From NCBI GenBank assembly GCA_001023535.1, contig CP011020.1, positions 3,113,734-3,177,733 of the forward strand: DNA of 64,000 bases, read 5' to 3'. A program made the translations under genes and the position numbers. Shown piece by piece: positions 52,764 through 63,214 of this stretch; position 1 is the first letter of the stretch; every line of letters starts with the position of its first letter. A model generated the notes under the pieces. It made no database searches. It saw only the letters and a list, made by a program, of their open reading frames with translations, and was not told the DNA's origin. The stretch is from Pseudomonas chlororaphis (GTDB lineage: Bacteria; Pseudomonadota; Gammaproteobacteria; Pseudomonadales; Pseudomonadaceae).

Positions 52764-53768
52764 ATGCCGATCCGTCACTGCATCGTCCACCTGATCGACA
52801 AGAAACCCGATGGCACCCCTGCCGTGCTCCATGCCCGCGACTCCGAGCTGAACGAGTCCACGGCCATCGAGAACATGCTCGCCGACCTCAACGAGAGCTA
52901 CAACGCCAAGCAAGGCAAGGCCTGGGGCTTTTTCCACGCCGAGTCCGGGGCGCACCCCTTCAGCGGCTGGCTGAAGGAGTACCTGGACGGCGGCAAGGAT
53001 TTCACCGCCTTCAGTCGCGTGGCGGTGGAGCACCTGCAAAAGCTGATGGAAGAATCCAACCTCTCGGTGGGCGGCCATGTGTTGTTCGCCCATTACCAGC
53101 AGGGCATGACCGATTACCTGGCGATCGCGTTGCTGCACCACAGCGAAGGCGTGGCCGTGACCGAGGAGCTGGACGTGACGCCCTCCCGCCACCTGGACCT
53201 CGGCCAACTGCACCTGGCGGCGCGGATCAACGTGTCGGAATGGCAGAACAACAAGCAGTCCAAGCAGTACATTTCCTTCATCAAGGGCAAGAACGGCAAG
53301 AAAGTCTCGGAGTACTTCCGCGACTTCATCGGCTGCCAGGAAGGCGTCGACGGCCCCGGCGAGACCCGCACCTTGCTCAAGGCCTTCAGTGATTTCGTCG
53401 AAAGCGAAGACCTGCCCGAAGACGATGCCCGGGAAAAGACCAAGACCCTGGTGGACTACGCCAGCAGCCAGGCCAAGCTCGGCGAACCGATGGGCCTGGA
53501 GGAACTGTCCGAGCTGATCGACGAAGAACGCCCCAAGGCCTTCTACGATCACATCCGCAACAAGGACTACGGCCTGTCACCGGAGATCCCGGCGGACAAG
53601 CGCACCCTCAACCAGTTCCGCCGATTCACCGGCCGCGCCGAAGGGCTGTCCATCAGCTTCGAAGCGCACTTGCTGGGCTCCAAGATCGAATACGACGAAG
53701 AAGCCGGCACATTGATCATCAAAGGGTTGCCAACGTCCCTGACGGACCAGCTGAAACGGCGAAATTGA
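52764..53768 (+). CDS. yejK: Nucleoid-associated protein YejK (NdpA)
   Basis: A 334-residue protein of the NdpA family, found bound to the nucleoid in E. coli, with a poorly known role. The start [17 protein letters not shown], the middle [21 protein letters not shown] and [25 protein letters not shown] fit. The ATG at 52764 was chosen over longer frames. Confidence 0.93.
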   Translation: MPIRHCIVHLIDKKPDGTPAVLHARDSELNESTAIENMLADLNESYNAKQGKAWGFFHAESGAHPFSGWLKEYLDGGKDFTAFSRVAVEHLQKLMEESNLSVGGHVLFAHYQQGMTDYLAIALLHHSEGVAVTEELDVTPSRHLDLGQLHLAARINVSEWQNNKQSKQYISFIKGKNGKKVSEYFRDFIGCQEGVDGPGETRTLLKAFSDFVESEDLPEDDAREKTKTLVDYASSQAKLGEPMGLEELSELIDEERPKAFYDHIRNKDYGLSPEIPADKRTLNQFRRFTGRAEGLSISFEAHLLGSKIEYDEEAGTLIIKGLPTSLTDQLKRRN

Positions 53769-53943
53769 CGAGTCGGGCGGCCTGATATCCCATCAAGCCC
53801 GCTCCTGACCACCGGTCAGGACTGTCAAGGTCTACAGTATCGCCCTCCCTGGCAAATCCATTTTCATAGACGACAGCGCCTCGGCAGAAACACCGCCGAG
53901 GCCGTCCTCTGCCAGATTGCTTCAACAGATGGAGCCTATGGAA

Positions 53944-54222
53944 ATGAACCCACTACGCCGCAGCCCTGTTCAACGTCGGCTGATCCAAATCGTCGGCCCG
54001 AGCCTGTTGTTCCTGCTCATCGGGACCTATGCCGGTTCCGCTTCAGCCGCGTCCTATCTGTGCAAGTACCATTCGATGCCGGGATTCGTCTTCGTAAAAA
54101 ACCTCTTCGTGAGCGCATCCAGCACCCAGGACGCACTGACACTGGCCAGGGCGACCTTCAAACAAGAAAGCTTCTATGCCGACTACAACTGGATCACGTG
54201 CGAAATTCCTGTCAGCCCATGA
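53944..54222 (+). CDS. Small secreted protein of unknown function
   Basis: About 92 residues with a clear signal peptide (hydrophobic GPSLLFLLIGTYAG, cleavage near SASAA). The mature part, about 55 residues, is SYLCKYHSMPGFVFVKNLF to WITCEIPVSP, with two cysteines likely to pair. I do not recognise a family. In-frame ATGs lie at 53917, 53929 and 53938; 53944 has GGAG nine bases upstream. Confidence 0.65.
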   Translation: MNPLRRSPVQRRLIQIVGPSLLFLLIGTYAGSASAASYLCKYHSMPGFVFVKNLFVSASSTQDALTLARATFKQESFYADYNWITCEIPVSP

Positions 54223-54251
54223 TCCAGCGCTGAACTGCCTGGGGCGCCGGG

Positions 54252-55187
54252 CTACTGAGCTGACAGCTTGAACCCCAGCCGCGGAAAGTGCACATGCACC
54301 ACCCCGGCGCGCTCGTCCTCCCGACGCAGGATCAGCGTTTCCCGCCCGGCGAACACCAGCTCCCCCGCCACCGGATCAACACCGTAGTCGGTCGCGGCAA
54401 TCGCCACCCGTTGCCCCAGGGCAAATCCGTTCGGCTCCTCGAACGACTCCTCCGGCAAGGCTGCCGGCGTTGCATTCCGGGCGACGTCGAGGGCCTGTTC
54501 GGCACTCATTTCGCTCGCTGCCCCATGGCCGAAGCCCAGCACCCGTGCCAGCCACGCCGACACCGCCGGATACGCGTCCACCAACGGCGAGGTCACCGGG
54601 GTGCCCTTGAGGAACCACAGCGGATGGGCCATGGCGAAGTCGGCGATCGAGGGCTCCCCCAACAGGAAGTCGCCTTCCTCGCGCTGCAACTGCTGCTCGA
54701 GGCGCGCCATGATCGTTGGCCACTGATGCTTGGCCTGCTCGGCCGCCAGACGCGTGGCACTGCCGCCACTGAACAGTCCGGCACGATCGGCGATGAACGC
54801 CTTGATCGCCTCGGGCGACAACTTGGCGAAGCGCATGGCAATCGACTCGGGCTGGAACACCAGGCTCACCGCATGCTGGAACACCACCGAGTCGGCCCAC
54901 GCGGCGAAAGATGCCGCGATCATTTCGCGGCCCTCGGGGAACAACGCCGGCGAAGCCTTTTCCTGCTCCAGCCGGCGAGCGATCAGGGACGTGTCGCAAT
55001 AGACATCGGCGCCGACCTGCAACACAGGCGTCTTGCGGTAGCCCCCTGTCAATGCCGTGAGGTCAGGCTTGGGCATCATCGGCGGGATGTGCACCGAGCG
55101 CCAGGACAAGCCCTTGAACCCCAGCAACAGCCGGGCTTTCTCCGCGAAAGGAGACGTCGGGTAATGATGAAGGATCAGCTCTGACAT
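54252..55187 (-). CDS. Glutathione S-transferase family protein
   Basis: About 311 residues. The thioredoxin-like N-terminal domain begins ELILHHYPTSPFAEKARLLLG and has RKTPVLQVGADVYCDTS. A helical domain follows, with LLGEPSIADFAMAHPLWFL near residues 175-195. An extra C-terminal part of about 80 residues (ATDYGVDPVAGELV) makes it longer than ordinary GSTs (200-230). Substrate unknown. The ATG at 55187 is used. Confidence 0.88.
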   Translation of the reverse strand: MSELILHHYPTSPFAEKARLLLGFKGLSWRSVHIPPMMPKPDLTALTGGYRKTPVLQVGADVYCDTSLIARRLEQEKASPALFPEGREMIAASFAAWADSVVFQHAVSLVFQPESIAMRFAKLSPEAIKAFIADRAGLFSGGSATRLAAEQAKHQWPTIMARLEQQLQREEGDFLLGEPSIADFAMAHPLWFLKGTPVTSPLVDAYPAVSAWLARVLGFGHGAASEMSAEQALDVARNATPAALPEESFEEPNGFALGQRVAIAATDYGVDPVAGELVFAGRETLILRREDERAGVVHVHFPRLGFKLSAQ

Positions 55188-55244
55188 GGAATTGGCCACT
55201 GCAGGAATGAGGGCTTGCAGCTTAGCGCGCCACGCAGAAGCAGC

Positions 55245-55577
55245 CTACTGGCCTGATGAAGGTGTATCAGCGCGGTTGATGCTGGCGACCAGGCATTCCT
55301 TGGCGCTTTTCCTGAGCTTCTTGATCAGCCGCTCCTGGCGCAGGGCCTCGCCCTTGTCGCGGCAGGCTTCGGTGTACACCAGCGCCACGGCCGGGCTGGA
55401 CAGGAAGAAGCGCGCGCCCTTACCGCTTTGATGCTTGGCGAAACGCCGTACCGGGTCATCGCTGATGCCGCAGTACAACGCACCATTGGCCGCCCGCACC
55501 AGGTAGACGAACCAGGGCTTGCCCGGTTCGGTGGGGCCTTGTGCAGGCAACTCGGAAAGTTCGTTGGCGGTCGTCAA
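55245..55577 (-). CDS. GIY-YIG nuclease family protein
   Basis: About 110 residues of the UPF0213/YhbQ type. It has [19 protein letters not shown] (the GIY-YIG equivalent), [14 protein letters not shown] and a C-terminal [14 protein letters not shown] basic segment. The start is uncertain: no ATG is placed well, and the TTG at 55577 is proposed; the open frame continues to 55778. Members may act on structured DNA, but roles are poorly known. Confidence 0.82.
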   Translation of the reverse strand: MTTANELSELPAQGPTEPGKPWFVYLVRAANGALYCGISDDPVRRFAKHQSGKGARFFLSSPAVALVYTEACRDKGEALRQERLIKKLRKSAKECLVASINRADTPSSGQ

Positions 55578-55617
55578 GGGATGTTCAACAGGTGCGCAAA
55601 AACAAACCGCGATCTTA

Positions 55618-56088
55618 TCAGCGACTGGCCTGGAAGGCTCGCAACCCTTTGAGGGCCTGGGCCCGGACCGCATTGCGCACCAGTGGCGTCCAGCCCAGCA
55701 ACAGGCCCTTGGCGCCCAGCGCCTGGCGGGACCAACGCCACAGGTCGAAACTGTCGTGATGCTCGCAGATCTTGCCATCGCGGAAAACGAAACGCGCCTG
55801 GATGTCGTTGATCACGATGTTGCCGGTCTGGCTGAACAGGTAGGTGGCCACCCAGTGGGCGCCGCCGGTGCGGTCATCGCTGCGCACGCTGTCGAAGGTC
55901 AGGGAAAAGTCCTTGGCCCGCGTGGTGAGCATGCGCCACATGTCGCCCGCGTCACGACCACGCAGCTCACCGAACGCCGGGTCACTGAACACCACGTCGT
56001 CGGTGTAGCAGGCGCTCATGGCTTCGGCGTCCAGTCGCTGGAAGGCCTGATAAAAACGGGTGATCAGGGCGTTGTGGGCATCACTCAT
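55618..56088 (-). CDS. NTF2-like (SnoaL-type) domain protein
   Basis: About 156 residues. The cone-shaped alpha+beta fold is recognised by [32 protein letters not shown] and [15 protein letters not shown]. Related proteins bind small ligands or are isomerases; no function can be set. GGAG lies eight bases before the ATG at 56088. Confidence 0.85.
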   Translation of the reverse strand: MSDAHNALITRFYQAFQRLDAEAMSACYTDDVVFSDPAFGELRGRDAGDMWRMLTTRAKDFSLTFDSVRSDDRTGGAHWVATYLFSQTGNIVINDIQARFVFRDGKICEHHDSFDLWRWSRQALGAKGLLLGWTPLVRNAVRAQALKGLRAFQASR

Positions 56089-56175
56089 GGACAGACTCCG
56101 GCATTCGTTTGAATAGAGGTGCACGATAATCTGCCTCGGCGACGAAGACTATCGTCATTCGCCATGAAAATGACA

Positions 56176-57504
56176 TCAACGAAGCCCGGTGACCCGTTCG
56201 CTGCTGACGCCGACGTACCGCGCCCGGCCTGCGCCGATACCGGCGATCATCGCGCCCAGGCCCACCAGGCCGAAGATCCAGCCCAGGGCGTTCCAGCCGC
56301 CGGTCAGGTCATGGACCACGCCCACCGCGAACGGCCCCAGCGATGCCAGCGTGTAACCGAAGCCTTGGGCCATGCTGGAAAGGTTCGCCGCCACGTGGGC
56401 GTCCCGCGAACGCAGGACGATCAGCGTCAGTGCCAGGCTGAACGTCGCGCCCTGCCCCAGCCCCAGCAGGATAGCCCAGCCCCACAAGCCTTCAATGGGC
56501 GCATAAAGGCAGCCGAACAGCCCGCCGAGGGTCATGGCCATGACGATCACGATGGCCAGCCGCTGGTCCTGGCCGCGCGTGGCCAGCCACGGAGCGGCCA
56601 GGGAGCTGACCAACTGGACGATGACCGAGCCGGACAGCACCAGGCCGGCCTGGGTCGGGCTCAGACCGCGCCCGATGAGGATCGACGGCAACCAGCCGAA
56701 CACGATGTAGGCCAGGGACGATTGCAGGCCCATGTACAACGTCACCTGCCAGGCCAGCGGATCGCGCAACAGACCGCGGACCCGATACGCCACCTGGTGG
56801 GCACCGTGCTTCTGACCCACTTGCGGCAGCCAGAAGACCGCGGCCAGCAGGGCTGGCACTGCCCAGAAGCCAAGGCCCAGGGCCCAGCGGTGGTCCAGGT
56901 GTTCACTCAAGGGCACGGTGGCCCCGGCGGCCATCGCCGCTCCCAGGCACAGCGCCATGGTGTAGACGCCGGTCATGGTGCCGGCCTGCCTGGCGAAGTC
57001 ACGCTTGACGATACCCGGCAGCAGCACGCCGATCACACCGATGCTGGCACCCGCCAAGAGGCTGCCGACGAACAATCCGACCTGACCGAACGAACTGCGC
57101 AAGACAATTCCCCCGGCCAGCGTCAGCAGGATCCCCAATACCACGCGCTCCGCCCCGAACCGTCGCGCCAGCACCGGCGCCAGCGGCGCGAACAGGCCCA
57201 GGCACAACACCGGCAGCGTCGTCAGCAGACCGGCCTGGGCCGCCGACAGGCCAAGGCTTGCGGACACCTCGCTGAGCAGCGGCGCCATGCTCGACAGCGC
57301 CGGACGCAGGTTCAGCGCCACCAGGATCAGGCCGAGCAGCAACAGCCAAGGGCGGCGCACCAACGGATGGCTCCGTTGGGTCTGCTCGTCGTCGGCTTCG
57401 GCGTCGATCAGCATTTCTTCGAGTTCAGCGGCGTGCCGGGGCGTCGTCGAGGGGCGGTGGTCAAGCGGATGACGGGACATGGAAAGCTCGGTTTCAGGGT
57501 TCAT
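56176..57504 (-). CDS. MFS transporter, CynX/NimT family
   Basis: A 442-residue carrier with twelve hydrophobic spans and an acidic N-terminal tail (about residues 20-45). LVALNLRPALSSMAPLLSE is the CynX/NimT family hallmark. Characterised relatives export 2-nitroimidazole or move cyanate. A second in-frame ATG at 57480 is possible. No regulator gene adjoins it, but the upstream region has an inverted repeat CTGAC-N6-GTCAG. Confidence 0.88.
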   Translation of the reverse strand: MNPETELSMSRHPLDHRPSTTPRHAAELEEMLIDAEADDEQTQRSHPLVRRPWLLLLGLILVALNLRPALSSMAPLLSEVSASLGLSAAQAGLLTTLPVLCLGLFAPLAPVLARRFGAERVVLGILLTLAGGIVLRSSFGQVGLFVGSLLAGASIGVIGVLLPGIVKRDFARQAGTMTGVYTMALCLGAAMAAGATVPLSEHLDHRWALGLGFWAVPALLAAVFWLPQVGQKHGAHQVAYRVRGLLRDPLAWQVTLYMGLQSSLAYIVFGWLPSILIGRGLSPTQAGLVLSGSVIVQLVSSLAAPWLATRGQDQRLAIVIVMAMTLGGLFGCLYAPIEGLWGWAILLGLGQGATFSLALTLIVLRSRDAHVAANLSSMAQGFGYTLASLGPFAVGVVHDLTGGWNALGWIFGLVGLGAMIAGIGAGRARYVGVSSERVTGLR

Positions 57505-57773
57505 GGATCAATTGCCGGCAGGGACTTGGCCCATTGCGGATCAAGTCGAACACAGATTGATGACGAGGAACGATGTGGGGGCGCCGGCGCGATTGCGCAC
57601 CGATCACGCTACAAAAATAGCGGTACAACCCGCTGGGCGCCGTATGGCGGCGGTGAAATCACAAACTAAATTTTCTGACATGTTAGTCAGCTTTATGTAG
57701 TACGGCAACCGCCTATGGCGATGGGGGAGGGAAATTAAGTATGCGCTTGCTCGACCGCGACCCGCACGCGGTA
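57505..57773. other. Intergenic region with an operator-like dyad
   Basis: About 270 bases without a gene. The dyad CTGAC (57675-57679) and GTCAG (57686-57690) lies in a short AT-rich stretch about 170 bases upstream of the MFS gene and may be a regulator site. Confidence 0.4.
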
Positions 57774-57804
57774 CAAAAAACAAACCCGGAGCAGTGTCCG
57801 GGTT
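57774..57804 (-). terminator. Terminator of the aapJQMP operon
   Basis: Stem AACCCGGA (57783-57790) with TCCGGGTT (57797-57804). On the minus strand it is followed by T-rich 57779-57774. Confidence 0.82.
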
Positions 57805-57825
57805 CATTTCAGCGCCTGGGACCGA

Positions 57826-58590
57826 TCAATGCAGGATCTGGCTCAGGAACAGCTTGGTGCGGTCGTTCTGCGGGTTGTCGAAGAAGTCGTTCGGCGCGGC
57901 CTGCTCGACGATCTCACCCTTGTCCATGAAGATCACGCGGTTGGCCACGGTGCGGGCGAAGCCCATTTCGTGGGTCACGCACAACATGGTCATGCCGTCT
58001 TCGGCCAGGCCGATCATGGTGTCGAGTACTTCCTTCACCATTTCCGGGTCGAGGGCCGAGGTAGGCTCGTCGAACAGCATGATCTTGGGCTTCATGCACA
58101 GGGCACGGGCGATGGCCACACGCTGTTGCTGGCCGCCGGAGAGCTGGCCCGGGTACTTGTGCGCCTGCTCTGGAATGCGTACGCGCTCCAGGTAATGCAT
58201 GGCGATTTCCTCGGCCTTGCGCTTGGGCATCTTGCGTACCCACATCGGCGCCAGGGTGCAGTTCTGCAGGATGGTCAGGTGCGGGAACAGGTTGAAGTGC
58301 TGGAACACCATGCCGACTTCACGGCGGATCGCTTCGATCTGCTTGAGGTCGTTGGTCAGTTCCACGCCATCGACCACGATGCGGCCCTGCTGGTGCTCTT
58401 CCAGGCGGTTGAGGCAGCGGATGGTGGTGGACTTGCCGGAGCCCGACGGGCCGCACAGCACGATACGCTCGCCCTGCTTGACGTTCAGGTTGATGTCTTT
58501 CAACACGTGGAACTGGCCGTACCACTTGTTGACGCCCTGCATCTGAATAATGCCTTCAGGGCTCACAGGCTTTTTGATTGCTTCACTCAT
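57826..58590 (-). CDS. aapP: Polar amino acid ABC transporter ATPase AapP
   Basis: A 254-residue ATPase of the PAAT family. Walker [10 protein letters not shown] is at 47-55; the Q-loop is [12 protein letters not shown], the signature [15 protein letters not shown], and Walker [13 protein letters not shown]. It powers import of acidic and other L-amino acids together with the two permeases upstream. It is 10 bases behind aapM. Confidence 0.94.
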   Translation of the reverse strand: MSEAIKKPVSPEGIIQMQGVNKWYGQFHVLKDINLNVKQGERIVLCGPSGSGKSTTIRCLNRLEEHQQGRIVVDGVELTNDLKQIEAIRREVGMVFQHFNLFPHLTILQNCTLAPMWVRKMPKRKAEEIAMHYLERVRIPEQAHKYPGQLSGGQQQRVAIARALCMKPKIMLFDEPTSALDPEMVKEVLDTMIGLAEDGMTMLCVTHEMGFARTVANRVIFMDKGEIVEQAAPNDFFDNPQNDRTKLFLSQILH

Positions 58591-58600
58591 GAGTCAACTC

Positions 58601-59698
58601 CTAACGCTTGTGGCCTGTGTCGAGCTTGCGTTCCAGATGCATGGAATAGCGCGACATACCAAAACAGAAAATCCAGAACACCAGGGCGGCGAACACGTAG
58701 CCTTCAGTGGCCATGCCCAGCCATTTCGGGTCGGCGGCGGCTTGTTTCACACTGTTGAGCAGGTCGAACAGGCCGATGATGATCACCAGGCTCGTGTCCT
58801 TGAACAATGCGATGAAGGTGTTGACGATGCCCGGGATCACCAGCTTGAGGGCTTGCGGCAGGATCACCAGGCCCATGCTGCGCCAGTAACCGAGGCCCAT
58901 CGCCGCGGCCGCTTCGTACTGCCCCTTGGGAATGGCCTGCAGGCCGCCGCGCACCACTTCGGCCACGTAGGCCGACTGGAACAGGATCACCCCGATGAGC
59001 GCCCGCAGCAGCTTGTCGAAGTTCATGCCCTCGGGCAGGAACAGCGGCAGCATCACCGACGACATGAACAGCACCGTGATCAACGGCACACCACGCCAGA
59101 ACTCGATGAAGGTGACGCAGACCACGCGGATCGCCGGCATGTTCGAACGCCGGCCCAGGGCCAGGACGATACCCAGCGGCAGTGCGCCGGCGATGCCGAC
59201 CGTGGCGATCACCAGGGTCAGCATCAGGCCGCCCCATTGGCTGGTCGCCACCGCGTCCAGGCCGAACACGCCACCGTGCAGCAGGCACCAGGCAACGATC
59301 GGGTACACCACCAGGAAGCTCAGGCCATAGATCGCCTTGCGCGGGAAGCGCGAGATGAACAACGGCGCCGCGCCGATCACTGCCAGCCACACCGTCAGGT
59401 CTACGCGCCAGCGCAGTTCCGTCGGGTAGTAGCCATACATGAACTGGCCGAAACGCTGCTGGATGAACACCCAGCAGGCGCCTTCCTTGGTGCAGTCGGC
59501 GCGGGTAGTACCCACCCAGTTCGCATCCAGAATGGCCCAGTGCAGCAGCGGTGGGATAATCAGGTAGATCAGGTAGAACGCGAACAGGGTCAGCAGCGTA
59601 TTGATCCAGCTGGAGAACATGTTGGCGCGCACCCATGCCACCACACCGATGCTGTTGCTCGGTGGCGGCATGTCAGGCTTGAAAGTATGGGATGTCAT
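58601..59698 (-). CDS. aapM: Amino acid ABC transporter permease AapM
   Basis: A 365-residue inner-membrane permease, longer than usual PAAT permeases because of an N-terminal extension with extra helices. The EAA-type loop is seen around VVRGGLQAIPKGQYEAAAAMGLGYW. It overlaps no gene and is 10 bases behind aapQ. Confidence 0.93.
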   Translation of the reverse strand: MTSHTFKPDMPPPSNSIGVVAWVRANMFSSWINTLLTLFAFYLIYLIIPPLLHWAILDANWVGTTRADCTKEGACWVFIQQRFGQFMYGYYPTELRWRVDLTVWLAVIGAAPLFISRFPRKAIYGLSFLVVYPIVAWCLLHGGVFGLDAVATSQWGGLMLTLVIATVGIAGALPLGIVLALGRRSNMPAIRVVCVTFIEFWRGVPLITVLFMSSVMLPLFLPEGMNFDKLLRALIGVILFQSAYVAEVVRGGLQAIPKGQYEAAAAMGLGYWRSMGLVILPQALKLVIPGIVNTFIALFKDTSLVIIIGLFDLLNSVKQAAADPKWLGMATEGYVFAALVFWIFCFGMSRYSMHLERKLDTGHKR

Positions 59699-59708
59699 GC
59701 GCGTTTCC

Positions 59709-60890
59709 TCACCGCTCGATCAGCGCAATGCGCTTGTTGTACCAGTTCATCAGCAGGGAAATGCTGATACTGATCGCCAGGTACACACTCATGGTGATCG
59801 CAATCACCTCGATGGCCTGGCCGGTCTGGTTCAACACCGTGCCGGCGAACAGCGACACCATTTCCGGGTAACCGATACCGGCCGCCAGGGAGGAGTTCTT
59901 CGCCAGGTTCAGGTATTGGCTGGTCAGCGGCGGAATGATCACGCGCAAGGCTTGCGGGATGATCACCTTGCGCAGGGTCGGACCGTTGCGCAGACCCAGC
60001 GAGCGCGCCGCTTCGGTCTGGCCGTGGCTGACCGACTTGATGCCCGAGCGCACGATCTCGGCGATGAACGCCGCGGTGTACACCGTCAAGGCCAGGGTCA
60101 AGGCCAGCAGTTCCGGGATCAGCACCCAACCGCCGACGAAGTTGAAGCCCTTGAGCTGCGGCATTTCCCAATGCACCGGCGCACCGAACAGCAGCGCGCT
60201 CAAGGCCGGGATTACCAGGAACAGCGCCAGGCCGGCCCAGAACTTGTGGAACGGCTCGCCGGTCGCGTCGAAACGCTTGTTGGCCCAGCGGGCCATCAGC
60301 ACGATAGCGACGATCGCCAGCACCACGCTGACCACGAACGGCCAGAACCCGTCCGCCACCAACGCGGCCGGCATGTTCAAGCCCCGGCTGCTGACAAAGA
60401 AAGTGTCGCCGAAGTTATGGGCAGCCCGCGGCCCCGGCATGCTCAGGAATACCGCGAAGTACCAGAACAGGATTTGCAGCAGCGGCGGAATGTTGCGGAA
60501 AACCTCCACGTAGACGGTCGCCAGCTTGGAGATGATCCAGTTCTGCGACAAGCGTGCGACACCGATGATGAAGCCGAGGATGGTCGCCAGGATCACGCCG
60601 ATGAAGGTCACCAGCAGCGTGTTGAGCAAACCGATCACGAAGACGCGGGCATAGCTGTCCGCTTCGGTGTAGTCGATCAGGTGTTGGGCAATGCCGAAGC
60701 CGGCACTGCGTTCCAGGAAGCCGAAACCAGAGGTGATGCCCCGGTGTGCCAAGTTGGTCTGCGTGTTATCGAACAGGTACCAGCCCAGCGCGATGACCGC
60801 CACGACCGTGACGATCTGAAATACCCACGCACGCACTTTTGGATCGCTGAGGCTGAGCCTCTGCTTTGGTGCGCCGATTGAATTTTGCAT
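59709..60890 (-). CDS. aapQ: Amino acid ABC transporter permease AapQ
   Basis: A 393-residue permease paired with AapM. The EAA loop is IVRSGIKSVSHGQTEAARSLGL. A long insert after the first helices and the family-specific RGITSGFGFLERSAGFGI segment are typical of AapQ/BztB. The 65-base gap upstream contains a 12-bp perfect hairpin. Confidence 0.93.
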   Translation of the reverse strand: MQNSIGAPKQRLSLSDPKVRAWVFQIVTVVAVIALGWYLFDNTQTNLAHRGITSGFGFLERSAGFGIAQHLIDYTEADSYARVFVIGLLNTLLVTFIGVILATILGFIIGVARLSQNWIISKLATVYVEVFRNIPPLLQILFWYFAVFLSMPGPRAAHNFGDTFFVSSRGLNMPAALVADGFWPFVVSVVLAIVAIVLMARWANKRFDATGEPFHKFWAGLALFLVIPALSALLFGAPVHWEMPQLKGFNFVGGWVLIPELLALTLALTVYTAAFIAEIVRSGIKSVSHGQTEAARSLGLRNGPTLRKVIIPQALRVIIPPLTSQYLNLAKNSSLAAGIGYPEMVSLFAGTVLNQTGQAIEVIAITMSVYLAISISISLLMNWYNKRIALIER

Positions 60891-60919
60891 GAAGTGCCCC
60901 GCAAAGAATGGAACAGAAC

Positions 60920-60948
60920 ATCACCCGGTGGTTGGCCCACCGGGTGAT
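60920..60948 (-). promoter_or_regulatory. Intercistronic hairpin aapJ to aapQ
   Basis: A 12-bp perfect stem ATCACCCGGTGG (60920-60931) with 60937-60948 and a 5-nt loop, no T run. It lies right after the binding-protein gene and probably keeps aapJ mRNA more abundant than the permease mRNA. Confidence 0.65.
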
Positions 60949-60955
60949 AGAACCA

Positions 60956-61987
60956 TCAGCGCACTGGTGGTGCGTATTGAATGCCGCCAGCGTTCCACAG
61001 CGCGTTCAGGCCGCGGTCGATTTCAAGCGGAGTGCTCTTGCCCAGGTTGCGCTCGAACATTTCACCGTAGTTGCCAACTTGTTTGACGATCTGGACGACC
61101 CAGTCCTTCGGCAGTTTCAGGTCCTTGCCGTACTCACCGTCAGCGCCCAGCATACGAGCGACGTCCGGGTTCTTGGTGGACTTGGCTTCGGCCTCGACGT
61201 TCTTCGAGGTCACGCCGGCTTCTTCAGCGTTGAGCAGTGCATAGCCTGTCCAACGCACGATGGCCAGCCACTCGTCGTCGCCGTTACGTACGACCGGGCC
61301 CAGGGGTTCCTTGGAAATGGTTTCCGGCAGAACGACGTAGTCCTTCGGCGAGGCCAGCTTGCTGCGCTGGGCGAACAGCTGGGATTTGTCGGAAGTCAGC
61401 ACGTCGCAACGACCGGATTCCAGCGACTTGGCGCTTTCGTCGGAGGTGTCGAAGGTGATCGGGGTGTACTTCAGGCCGTTGGCGCGGAAGTAGTCGGACA
61501 CGTTCAGCTCGGTGGTGGTACCGGCCTGGATGCAGATGGTTGCACCGTCCAGTTCCTTGGCGCTCTTCACACCCAGCTTGTTGTTGGCCAGGAAACCGAT
61601 GCCATCGAAGTAGGTGATGAAGCCTGGGAATTTCAGGCCCATGCCCGCGTCACGGGAGCTGGTCATGGTGGAGTTGCGCGAGAGCACGTCGATTTCGCCC
61701 GATTGCAGCGCGGTGAAGCGCTCCTTGGCGTTCAACTGGCTGAACTTGACCTTGCTTGCATCGCCGAATACGGCAGCAGCCACGGCACGGCAGAAGTCGG
61801 CGTCGATACCGACGATCTTGCCGGTCGAATCAGGCACCGAGAAACCCGGCAGGCCATCACTCACACCGCATTGCACGAAACCCTTCTTCTGTACCGCGTC
61901 CAGGGTCGCACCCGCCTGCGCGAAACCGCTGACACCGAGCACAGCTGCTGCAGTCACGACAGCCAGGGTGGATTTCAGTAACTTCAT
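60956..61987 (-). CDS. aapJ: Amino acid ABC transporter periplasmic binding protein AapJ
   Basis: A 343-residue periplasmic protein with a signal peptide ending at GFAQA (about residue 25). The mature part has KGFVQCGVSDGLPGFS, FCRAVAAAVFGD and SRNSTMTSSRDAG, typical of general L-amino acid binding proteins of the Aap/Bzt group. GGAGG lies seven bases before the ATG. It is the first gene of the aapJQMP operon. Confidence 0.94.
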   Translation of the reverse strand: MKLLKSTLAVVTAAAVLGVSGFAQAGATLDAVQKKGFVQCGVSDGLPGFSVPDSTGKIVGIDADFCRAVAAAVFGDASKVKFSQLNAKERFTALQSGEIDVLSRNSTMTSSRDAGMGLKFPGFITYFDGIGFLANNKLGVKSAKELDGATICIQAGTTTELNVSDYFRANGLKYTPITFDTSDESAKSLESGRCDVLTSDKSQLFAQRSKLASPKDYVVLPETISKEPLGPVVRNGDDEWLAIVRWTGYALLNAEEAGVTSKNVEAEAKSTKNPDVARMLGADGEYGKDLKLPKDWVVQIVKQVGNYGEMFERNLGKSTPLEIDRGLNALWNAGGIQYAPPVR

Positions 61988-63116
<1,129 letters not shown>

Positions 63117-63214
63117 GAGGTAAATCGTCACGCCAGGCCGTTGACGAACCCACTACGCCGCGCCCGTTTCTTGCATTACACTGGCCGGCGTACATTCCTT
63201 AACCAATCGATGAG

